DNA of 64,000 nt from Paenibacillus taiwanensis DSM 18679 (GTDB lineage: Bacteria > Bacillota > Bacilli > Paenibacillales > Paenibacillaceae), in assembly GCF_000425125.1 (NCBI RefSeq), contig NZ_KE384310.1, positions 1-64,000 on the forward strand, written 5' to 3'. Position numbers and translations under genes: made by a program. Shown piece after piece: positions 45,308-59,358 of this stretch. Numbering within the stretch: the first letter of the stretch is position 1; every line of letters begins with the position of its first letter. The notes beneath the pieces are model-generated. The model made no database searches. It worked only from the letters and a program-made list of their open reading frames with translations, and had not been told where the DNA came from.

Positions 45308-46702
45308 ATGTATACGTATAAAGGGGACAATCGATTAATACTAGGTATCTGCTTGGCGGTGTCCACATTCTGGCTGTTTACGATGTCGATGATGGTCGTG
45401 ACTCCAGTCATGAATCAGACGTTAGCACTGCCGATGGCAACATTAAATATGGCAGTAAGTATGGCAGCTCTGATCGCGGGTGTATCTATCGTCGTAGCTG
45501 GAGGAATAGCCGATGCCATTGGTCGTGTAAAAATGACTAAGATCGGCATCGTGCTGAGCATCGTTGGATGTGTATGTTGTGCGTTGACTACGGCTGAAAC
45601 AACGTCGCTGCTAATGATTGGTCGTGTGCTGCAAGGACTATCGGCAGCTTTGATTATGCCTTCGTCGTTGGCACTTATCAACGACTACTACGAAGGCGCT
45701 GAGCGCCAGCGCGCTCTTAGCTTCTGGTCCATTTCTTCGTGGGGCGGCGGCGGAATTGCCAGCTTCTTCGGAGGGGCTGTTGCTTCACTGCTAGGCTGGC
45801 AGTGGATATTTTGGCTGAGCATTCCAGTGGCGATTGTTGCTTTGTTTCTTATTCAAGGTACACCTGAAAGCAAGGTCGCAGTTAGCGAAGGGAAGCAGCG
45901 TGTAGATTACGTCGGGCTAGTCATCTTTGTAGCAGGTTTAGTAATGTTAAATCTGTTTATTACACGAGGTGCGGAATGGGGCTGGACAAGCCTGTTAACG
46001 CTAACGATGGCAGCGGGATTTGTGATGCTCTTCTTTTTATTTTTGTTGGTGGAAAAACGGGTCAGCCAGCCGCTTATTGATTTGAGTCTTTTCAAAAATA
46101 CAGCGTATAATGGGGCAGCTATATCCAATTTTATGTTAAATTTTTGTGCGGTAGGCGCGATTTTTGTTATGTCGTCCTTTGTGCAGGAATCAAAAGGGAT
46201 CTCCTCTTTTCATGCGGGTCTGCTAACGATGGGTTACTTGGTCACAACATTGATCATGATTCGTGTAGGTGAGCGTATTTTGAAGACAAAAGGGCCACGA
46301 CTACCGATGGCACTAGGCTGCTTCCTGACGACGATAGGTATTGCACTGCCGATGCTAACCTTTTTACCGGATGTGCTTTATCTTGTATTTACAGTAATTG
46401 GATTTGCCGTTATGGGCTTGGGGCTTGGTGTTTCGGCTACGCCATCTACAGATACGGCCGTATCTGGTGCGCCAAAGGATAAGGTAGGAGTAGCATCAGG
46501 CTTATACAAGATGGCCAGCTCCTTAGGAGGCAGCTTCGGAACAGCAGTGTCTGGTGCCATTTATGCAGCCGTTTTGTTGGTAGATCCATCTGCATATACG
46601 AAAGCAGGGTTCTGGGGCATTTTTGCCAACGTGTTTATTGCGTTCTTGGCATTAATCATCGTGTTGATCTGTGTCCCCAAACAAGCCGCAAGAGCTTCTT
46701 AA
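45308..46702 (+). CDS. NorB-like MFS multidrug efflux transporter (DHA2)
   Basis: A 464-residue proton-coupled exporter with 14 predicted membrane segments. The sequence closely follows Staphylococcus aureus NorB in many stretches (TFWLFTMS, AGGIADAIGRVKMTKIG, RQRALSFWSISSWGGGG, GLGVSATPSTDTA), and the length from the ATG at 45308 equals NorB, which is why that start is chosen. NorB exports quinolones and other drugs; the real substrate here is not known. The ribosome site GAGAGGAAG is rather far from this ATG (13 bases). Confidence 0.88.
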   Translation: MYTYKGDNRLILGICLAVSTFWLFTMSMMVVTPVMNQTLALPMATLNMAVSMAALIAGVSIVVAGGIADAIGRVKMTKIGIVLSIVGCVCCALTTAETTSLLMIGRVLQGLSAALIMPSSLALINDYYEGAERQRALSFWSISSWGGGGIASFFGGAVASLLGWQWIFWLSIPVAIVALFLIQGTPESKVAVSEGKQRVDYVGLVIFVAGLVMLNLFITRGAEWGWTSLLTLTMAAGFVMLFFLFLLVEKRVSQPLIDLSLFKNTAYNGAAISNFMLNFCAVGAIFVMSSFVQESKGISSFHAGLLTMGYLVTTLIMIRVGERILKTKGPRLPMALGCFLTTIGIALPMLTFLPDVLYLVFTVIGFAVMGLGLGVSATPSTDTAVSGAPKDKVGVASGLYKMASSLGGSFGTAVSGAIYAAVLLVDPSAYTKAGFWGIFANVFIAFLALIIVLICVPKQAARAS

Positions 46703-46755
46703 ACAAGCGTCTGGATCGAAAAGTGTAATGACCCAACAGACACGAATTAGATAAC

Positions 46756-46806
46756 AAAGGGCTGCAACTGAAGTAGATCACGTATCTGCTGAGGGCGCAG
46801 TCCTTT
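46756..46806 (+). terminator. Hairpin after the efflux gene
   Basis: AAAGGGCTGC pairs with GCAGTCCTTT (one G-U), and the inner AGTAGAT pairs with ATCTGCT. The T run is poor (TTTAAT), so termination may be partial. Confidence 0.45.
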
Positions 46807-46827
46807 AATATGACCGATTCAATTTTA

Positions 46828-46836
46828 TGGTATAAT
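46828..46836 (+). promoter_or_regulatory. Extended -10 promoter of the FMN reductase gene
   Basis: TGGTATAAT is a perfect extended -10 element (TGn-TATAAT). No good -35 box accompanies it, as is common for this promoter class. It is 70 bases before the start codon. Confidence 0.55.
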
Positions 46837-46906
46837 CATCCAAAGGTAGAGTGATCATTTTATATGCTTACGGTTTATACGTAGCAAATTAAAGGAGTGA
46901 ATCAGG

Positions 46907-47452
46907 ATGAACAATATTTTATTAATTTCGGGGAGCCCCCGTGCCAACTCTAACTCTAACCGTGTCATTACATATTTGAAACAGCAGCTAGAAGTGTCGG
47001 GAACTGACTGTCACGTATTTGATTTGCGAGAGGATTTGCTGCCTCTATATCGGAATGAAGGTAATCAATATGAGGATGTAAACGTGAGCAGGCTTGTTCA
47101 GTTAGTAGAGCAAGCTGATGGCTACATCATCTGCACACCGGAATATCATGGGGCAATGAGCGGCGCTTTGAAAAATGCACTGGATTTCTTGAACAGCAAA
47201 AACTTCAGCGGTAAACCGTGTGTCATTGCGGCTACGGCTGGTGGTGGAAAAGGAGGCATCAATGCGCTCAACAACTTGCGGACAGTTATGCGTTCCTTGT
47301 ACGTTAATGTGCTGCCTATGCAAGTGATTGCCGACCCACCTGTCTTTAGCGAAGAGGGCCTGATTATTGATGAGCGTGTGAAGACGAATCTATCTTTGTT
47401 AAGTGATAGTTTGTTAGAGGCGGTTAAACGACAGAAAATCGAAACGAATTAA
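46907..47452 (+). CDS. NADPH-dependent FMN reductase-like flavoprotein
   Basis: A 181-residue flavodoxin-fold protein. The FMN phosphate loop SGSPRANSNSNR (9-20) and the CTPEYHGAMSGALKNALDF motif (about 76-94) are those of NADPH-dependent FMN reductases and related azo/quinone reductases. It probably moves electrons from NADPH to FMN or quinones in the cytoplasm; the physiological substrate is unknown. AAAGGAG precedes the ATG. Monocistronic, with its own promoter. Confidence 0.85.
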   Translation: MNNILLISGSPRANSNSNRVITYLKQQLEVSGTDCHVFDLREDLLPLYRNEGNQYEDVNVSRLVQLVEQADGYIICTPEYHGAMSGALKNALDFLNSKNFSGKPCVIAATAGGGKGGINALNNLRTVMRSLYVNVLPMQVIADPPVFSEEGLIIDERVKTNLSLLSDSLLEAVKRQKIETN

Positions 47453-47658
47453 CGAGGACATTTTATGTTATTTTAAGGTTGTGCTCAGATTCGCTTAATG
47501 TAGGGGCTTTATTCTGATTATGGACCGAATGACAGATGACTATTTCGAGGAGGGTTGCCACACAACTTCATGACCTTGGACAGCCGGAATCATCCGAATG
47601 CACAAGGGATCCGTTTCATCTTTCTCATGGTTTACAGTTTACCCCTAGAACATATATA

Positions 47659-47696
47659 GACCACATCGTCTCGTGAAACGATGTGGTCCTTTTTTT
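47659..47696 (+). terminator. Strong terminator 200 bases after the FMN reductase gene
   Basis: GACCACATCGT pairs with ACGATGTGGTC (11 bp) and is followed by seven T residues. It probably ends the FMN reductase transcript, leaving a 3' part of about 200 bases, or a separate small RNA. Confidence 0.85.
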
Positions 47697-47980
47697 GTTT
47701 TGCGCATTAATGCTGATTTGAAGAACAGGCACCAAAGGAACAGTGCCGGAGGATCGTTAAAAGTAATTGCAAGAAATAGAAAAATAACAGAACATGCAAA
47801 AGAGCTTCTTTCAGCACAAACCTCATTAACTAAATTCAAAATGTATCGTTACAGCGAATAAGTTTTTATCGATATCTATAGAGGAGAGTGCACAGAGCAT
47901 TGATATCTTGTTGAATAGTCTGGCTTTGGTGGACAGACGATCCGTTACGTGCGGTAAAAACACACTTTGGGTGTAGCTAC

Positions 47981-48057
47981 CGGACAGAATATCCGCTATT
48001 GTTTCCAAACTACCGCCAAACGGGAACGAAATTCGCAAATAGCGTACCTCCTGTCCG
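47981..48057. repeat. Imperfect inverted repeat element
   Basis: CGGACAG-6-CGCTATT-type left arm (47981-48000) is mirrored by a right arm (48037-48057): both have CGGACAG and CGCTATT with a 6-base mismatched middle. An inner pairing (GTTTCC with GGGAAC) continues the fold. It resembles the short intergenic repeats common in such genomes, but copy number cannot be judged here. Confidence 0.4.
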
Positions 48058-48610
48058 CTAAGCGGCCAAATAGCCTTACATCCACCCCATAACGGATCTC
48101 TCGTCCGGTCACGTATTCCGCGCCATCATGCCGATGATCCGCGCGCTTTGTACCTAAGTTGTAACGGGGTTTTTTAATGTGCGCATATCAGTTTCTGTTA
48201 AAAGGAAGCACGGGAGGAATACGATCTGCACATTGACATTTTGTATGGTTTGAAAATGATTAGTTGAGATATGACCGTATCGGCCTAGCTCTTTACAGAC
48301 AGACGATAAATAGAGTGTGTGAGTAGAAATTTAACGAATGGAGACACAGGAACCCTATCCCTGAAAAATGGAAATTACGACACCGACATTTCACAAAAGG
48401 ACGGTTTTATGCGTATCAAATGACTAATACAGAACAGTATATTATGCAGTGGACACTTCCTCTAGGAGTAATGAACAGCTTGTTAAGATACACCTGCTAA
48501 CATGAAAAACGGTCAATAGAAACTGGCTACGATGTGCAGATGGCGACCGAAATTCAGTTGAAGGTGGCGGGCATCCGTTTCGCCAATTTCCAGCAGAAGC
48601 AAAAACACAA

Positions 48611-48656
48611 AAAAAGTTGGACGGAAAACATTACGTTTTCTGCCCAACTTTTTTAT
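48611..48656 (-). terminator. Terminator of clpP (bidirectional type)
   Basis: AAGTTGG pairs with CCAACTT and the inner GAAAAC with GTTTTC. The stem is flanked by an A run on one side and a T run on the other, so it can terminate in both directions; it lies about 40 bases after the clpP stop. Confidence 0.85.
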
Positions 48657-48697
48657 TTTGGGGCTTTTCGGACAGCCCCATTAATAATGATCTGTTG

Positions 48698-49291
48698 TTA
48701 AGGGATAAGCGGCGATTTTTCCAATACCTTGTCAACGAGACCGTACGCTTGTGCTTCATACGCCGTCATAAAGTTGTCGCGGTCCGTATCTTTCTCGATC
48801 TGCTCCAAAGGCTGACCTGTACGCTCTGACAAGATCAGATTCAGCTTGTCACGCATTTTCAAAATACGGCGGGCGCGAATCTCGATGTCACTCGCTTGAC
48901 CTTCCGCACCACCCAGCGGCTGGTGAATCATAACTTCGCTGTTCGGCAGAGCAAATCGTTTCCCCTTCGCTCCTGCGTTTAACAGAAATGCACCCATCGA
49001 AGCTGCCATACCAACACAGATCGTAGATACGTCAGGCTTAATGTGCTGCATCGTATCAAATATAGCCATACCCGCCGTAATCGATCCGCCTGGGCTGTTA
49101 ATGTATAAATGGATATCTTTGTCCGGGTCATCCGCAGCCAAGAACAGCAACTGAGCGATAATGGAATTCGCTACAAGGTCATTTACTCCTGAACCCAAGA
49201 AAATAATTCGATCTTTTAACAGACGAGAATAAATATCATAAGCACGTTCGCCGCGATTCGTCTGTTCGACAACCATAGGTACATAACTCAC
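48698..49291 (-). CDS. clpP: ATP-dependent Clp protease proteolytic subunit
   Basis: A 197-residue serine protease forming the 14-mer chamber that works with ClpC, ClpX or ClpE. The catalytic triad is seen: Ser98 in GMAASMG, His123 in MIHQPLGG, and Asp near 172 in TDRDNFM. It starts with GTG; AGGAGGGG is 7 bases upstream. A CtsR box overlaps its promoter, so it belongs to the class III heat-shock genes. Confidence 0.98.
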   Translation of the reverse strand: MSYVPMVVEQTNRGERAYDIYSRLLKDRIIFLGSGVNDLVANSIIAQLLFLAADDPDKDIHLYINSPGGSITAGMAIFDTMQHIKPDVSTICVGMAASMGAFLLNAGAKGKRFALPNSEVMIHQPLGGAEGQASDIEIRARRILKMRDKLNLILSERTGQPLEQIEKDTDRDNFMTAYEAQAYGLVDKVLEKSPLIP

Positions 49292-49386
49292 GTATAACCC
49301 CTCCTAATCCTCAATAGCTAAAATATAAACCAAATGATGTATCCTTAAACGTGATGACGTTATAAGGCGCTTGAAGTTGTAGCCAT

Positions 49387-49415
49387 ATCATATCTAATTT
49401 TTCGCCAAAAGTCAA
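49387..49415 (-). promoter_or_regulatory. clpP promoter
   Basis: On the minus strand TTGACT (49415-49410) and TATGAT (49392-49387) are 17 bases apart. The -35 box lies inside the CtsR operator, as in other CtsR-repressed promoters. Confidence 0.8.
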
Positions 49416-49426
49416 AGATGGTCAAA
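49410..49426 (-). promoter_or_regulatory. CtsR operator of clpP
   Basis: AGTCAAA-GAT-GGTCAAA fits exactly the known CtsR heptad repeat RGTCAAA-NAN-RGTCAAA. It covers the -35 box of the clpP promoter, so CtsR would block transcription until heat stress releases it. Confidence 0.88.
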
Positions 49427-49613
49427 CAAGCAGATCAGAGCATTATACGCTGCTTATTTATCGTTATATGGACGGTGCTTATTTCAAAAACGGGACAAGT
49501 GTACGATAGATCCTACATAATAAAATTCTGGGCTAGAGAGTTGCTTCACATCGAGTATGTTCCTTATTGAAGACTGCTGCGCAGGGACTATTAGAGTAGA
49601 TATGGGGTGATAT

Positions 49614-49666
49614 AGAAAAAACATCCGCCTTCAACTCCCTATGCGAGAAGGAGAGAACTCGGATGT
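49614..49666 (-). terminator. Terminator of tRNA-Arg
   Basis: On the minus strand ACATCCG pairs with CGGATGT around a 32-base structured interior and is followed by six T residues (A run at 49615-49620 on the plus strand). Confidence 0.65.
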
Positions 49667-49731
49667 CTTTGATTCAAGTAGCCTATTCATATGTACGTAA
49701 ACTTCATTATCAGGCATCATCAAGGTATTTA

Positions 49732-49806
49732 TGGCGCGCCCGCAAGGAATCGAACCTTGATCTCAGGCTCCGGAGGCCTACGTCATATCCATTGGACCAC
49801 GGGCGC
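49732..49806 (-). tRNA. tRNA-Arg (CCG)
   Basis: A 75-base cloverleaf on the minus strand beginning GCGCCCG and ending CGGGCGC-G-CCA. The anticodon loop CTCCGGA gives CCG, reading CGG. Stand-alone gene between clpP and cggR. Confidence 0.96.
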
Positions 49807-50226
49807 ATTAAAAAAATGATGCAAGATGTATTATAGAGTATTTTGACACAAAGTGCAACAAAAAGTGGGATTTCATAAAAGGTATATAAGCGTTAGGCTC
49901 GAGAAACGGTGTTATTAAGACGGGAGTGTCGGTGTTCTATTTCGAATGTAAGTGGTTTGAAAAGAGGAAAGAAGGGGTAAGTGGTTAGAACTAATGAGTA
50001 CATAATGTATCCTTTATATCTCTATGCTGGATCAAAATTAGACCGATAAACCTTATTTGCAAGCGTTTGGATGCTGAAAACCAAGTTGTTAATGAATTTT
50101 TCAGAAAATTAATATCTTTTATTTGTAGTAAATAGGACAAGTATAGACTTGGGATGCGCTTTCATTGTTGATGTAGAGCCAAATGAATAAGATATGCGAC
50201 AATTGCCCATTATAGATGCGGGATAC

Positions 50227-50255
50227 TTGCAACTTTACGGAAATTTCGGTAGAAT
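50227..50255 (+). promoter_or_regulatory. Promoter of the cggR-gapA operon
   Basis: TTGCAA (50227-50232) and TAGAAT (50250-50255) are 17 bases apart. The start point would be about 50262, at the edge of the CggR operator. Confidence 0.72.
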
Positions 50256-50260
50256 GATGG

Positions 50261-50296
50261 TGGGACGTAAAATGTGTTGTTGGGACACATTGAGTC
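50261..50296 (+). promoter_or_regulatory. CggR operator
   Basis: TGGGAC-6-TGTG-4-TGGGAC-6-AGTC has the exact spacing of the Bacillus subtilis CggR operator CGGGAC-N6-TGTC-N4-CGGGAC-N6-TGTC. It lies just downstream of the promoter, where CggR blocks elongation until fructose 1,6-bisphosphate binds. Confidence 0.85.
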
Positions 50297-50345
50297 CAAC
50301 ATAATATTCGAATACAGTTTCTGAGGAGTGCAGGAGTGGAGAGAA

Positions 50346-52446
<2,101 letters not shown>

Positions 52447-52814
52447 TTATATAGCATGACAATCAAAGAGGAGAAACCGCAAGGGTCTCCTCTTTGCCTG
52501 ATTGCAGACGATAATTGGACGGATGAGTTATAAATAGAGAGAAAACCATACACCATACAACCAATAGAGAACAAGACAATGTTGATTCCATCACCATTTC
52601 ATATATAGAATATCTATAGAACCTAGAGCGTTATTTTTTGCTATATGAGTCTTAACATGATTCATATATACAGAGATATAAATAAAGCGGCGCAGCAGCG
52701 CTGTAGAACCTGACAGAACATCGAACAGACACAGAATGACACCGAATTTTAACCGATTACATCAGAATTCAACGGAACTGAATGGTTTCCATATTCGATA
52801 GGAGGAACATGGGG
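52447..52814. other. gapA-pgk intergenic region
   Basis: This 368-base gap has a long hairpin (52460-52504) directly after gapA and an AT-rich remainder with a possible weak promoter (TTGATT 52582-52587, TATAGA 52604-52609, 16-base spacing). No ORF is seen. Confidence 0.5.
52460..52504 (+). terminator. Hairpin downstream of gapA
   Basis: CAAAGAGGAGA pairs with TCTCCTCTTTG (11 bp) and an outer CAATCA pairs with TGATTG across a small bulge. It lacks a T run, so it is more likely a processing or stabilising structure, or a weak terminator, than a strict end. Confidence 0.5.
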
Positions 52815-54793
<1,979 letters not shown>

Positions 54794-54794
54794 G

Positions 54795-57684
<2,890 letters not shown>

Positions 57685-57715
57685 TTCGCTAAATAAGCGA
57701 GTGTTATACAACAAG

Positions 57716-57756
57716 GGATATCCTTAAGTAGTTATTACTTAGGGGTATCCTTTTTT
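57716..57756 (+). terminator. Terminator of the glycolytic operon
   Basis: GGATATCCTTAAG pairs with CTTAGGGGTATCC (13 bp with two G-U) around a 9-base loop, followed by six T residues. Confidence 0.88.
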
Positions 57757-57793
57757 ACGTGATAGGGGTAAAGTTTATGAGTCTGTAATATTA

Positions 57794-57802
57794 TGGTACA
57801 AT
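57794..57802 (+). promoter_or_regulatory. Extended -10 promoter of the orphan gene
   Basis: TGGTACAAT is an extended -10 element with one mismatch. The leader would be about 120 bases and ends with a small hairpin CGGAC-GTC-GTCCG (57902-57914) followed by TTTT just before the ribosome site. Confidence 0.45.
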
Positions 57803-57930
57803 ATCCCGTAATAATTGCCTCGTACGTATGGCATTCAAGCGCGTATGAGCGGTCACGAACGTTTAACGCAACGCACGAAAACACATAAACATTTCAAGTC
57901 TCGGACGTCGTCCGTTTTGGGGAGGCTAAT

Positions 57931-59142
57931 TTGATATCTATTATTGACTTGAATGAGACCTCAATAAAGAATGCCACGCCACTTTGTTATACCCTCGCTG
58001 ATCACCTATTATGGCTTGCTTATCAACCGCCGCAGTCCGAAGATGGAGTAGCACAAGGCAGTTTTAGCCTTCAGTTGTTTAATATACATAGTTATCTAAG
58101 CAAGCCGATTGAATTAAGCCACAATATAGATTGTAGATGCTTTTCCCCTACAGGAAATCAATATTTAATGTACTATTTCCCAGAGTTTAATGCTGAAGAA
58201 GCGTGTTTTCATTTTTATCGGGTAGCATGTGTGGAGGGGAAGGAAGAGTATGTAGAGTCATACTGTGTTCGGCATCAGTTGAAAAATATATCGGCTAATC
58301 TATATCAAACCAAATTATTTCCTATTGATGATCGCTATACATTAGCTTGTTTATATTTGAACGATGATCATAGATCGCCAAAAACGTTCTACGATAAGTT
58401 GCTATTAATAGATGCAGAGAAGAGGACAATAGATGAACTTCGAGAGGACGCTGACAGTCTGGATACTATGAGGCGCGTAAATACGATACATATCGAAAGG
58501 ATAGCGAGAAAGGTTGTAATCATATGCGTAACGGGTATCATTACGAATCGTGAAAAAAGAATCATTTGGGAAGGTCAATGCTACGCCCAACAATTTCAAG
58601 ATTATGAGGATGAGACGCAGTCTTGGATTGTATACGAAAAGGAAGCCTTTATTTCAGCTATCCAAAACAAAGAAACGCTCTCACATCCGATTGTGGAACT
58701 AGTAGATAAGCAGGGAACGATTAGATATGTAGGTGCTACGGATAAGAAGCTGTTCTTGGAGAAGGCTGATTTTACTACTGGTCAGCAAAAATTACTAGGT
58801 TTCGATGTAGACATGCATACAAAGACAGTTATTTATCGTACCTATGAGCATTTTAAAAATGCCGAGATTTATAACGGCAATCAGATCATTCTCAAAAGTC
58901 TTGAGAACAACCGCATTACACTAGAAGCCGTAGAAGATCCTTTATGGACAAAAGACTGGTGGGGCAATCATATTATTTTTGCAAATGATGAAATTGTAAT
59001 ATCAGAAGGCGAGGAAATTTTATCGGGAGCGGCTGTAACGATCACAAAAATATATGACGTTGAGTCCTCGGAAGAGTTATTTAGGTTTGAAAATAGGACT
59101 TTGATCTATGAACCCTATCATCAACTTTGTTTATTGTTATGA
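57931..59142 (+). CDS. Orphan protein of unknown function
   Basis: I do not recognise a family for this 403-residue protein. It starts with TTG after GGGGAGG. No signal peptide or membrane segment is seen. The composition is rich in short beta-strand-like patterns (LWLAYQPP, CRCFSPTGNQYLMYYFPEF, KTVIYRTYEHF) with regular spacing, compatible with a WD40-like or other beta-propeller built of degenerate units. Two FSPTGNQYL-type and LLIDAEKRTI-type phrases look like propeller blade edges. Base composition is more AT-rich than its glycolytic neighbours, so it may be a later insertion between eno and the nucleotidase gene. Confidence 0.6.
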   Translation: MISIIDLNETSIKNATPLCYTLADHLLWLAYQPPQSEDGVAQGSFSLQLFNIHSYLSKPIELSHNIDCRCFSPTGNQYLMYYFPEFNAEEACFHFYRVACVEGKEEYVESYCVRHQLKNISANLYQTKLFPIDDRYTLACLYLNDDHRSPKTFYDKLLLIDAEKRTIDELREDADSLDTMRRVNTIHIERIARKVVIICVTGIITNREKRIIWEGQCYAQQFQDYEDETQSWIVYEKEAFISAIQNKETLSHPIVELVDKQGTIRYVGATDKKLFLEKADFTTGQQKLLGFDVDMHTKTVIYRTYEHFKNAEIYNGNQIILKSLENNRITLEAVEDPLWTKDWWGNHIIFANDEIVISEGEEILSGAAVTITKIYDVESSEELFRFENRTLIYEPYHQLCLLL

Positions 59143-59358
59143 TCTTAAGATAGGATGGTATTAAATGGGTTTATTTTTTATCTGCTTGGTCCCAAAGAAG
59201 GCGATTTTACTAAAAAAACATATTAATTTTGCCCATATATCATATATTTAATCCTAAATATAGAAATTTATTCATTTAGTTATCTACCAATTATAAGTTG
59301 CAGGTGCTACACTATTTCTGCTTGGCATTTGTATACATATAGGAGGTCAATTTTACAC

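Larger units (their letters stand above)
47453..48697. other. Gene-poor 1.2-kb stretch with hairpins and repeats
   Basis: No convincing gene is visible in 1245 bases. It contains a strong terminator (47659-47696), an inverted repeat element (47981-48057), an imperfect palindrome near 48124-48146 (ATCATGCCGATGAT) and the clpP terminator (48611-48656). Short frames at 47673-47861 (+) and 47826-48038 (-) have no ribosome sites. It looks like an assembly of non-coding repeats or decayed sequence. Confidence 0.55.
49292..49731. other. clpP promoter region and tRNA-Arg terminator
   Basis: This 440-base gap holds the clpP promoter with CtsR box (49387-49426) and the terminator of the downstream tRNA-Arg gene (49614-49666). 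The part between 49430 and 49610 shows nothing recognisable. Confidence 0.6.
49807..50345. other. Upstream region of cggR
   Basis: This 539-base gap holds the cggR promoter and operator at its 3' end (50227-50296). A cre-like sequence TTGCAAGCGTTTGG (50057-50070) matches the consensus at about 12 of 14 positions, but its distance of 160 bases from the promoter makes its role doubtful. The remainder is AT-rich without ORFs. Confidence 0.5.

Noticed and set aside
47673-47861. A 62-codon plus-strand frame
   Set aside because: It begins inside the loop of a strong terminator and has no ribosome site.
47826-48038. A 70-codon minus-strand frame
   Set aside because: It starts inside the inverted repeat element and lacks a ribosome site.
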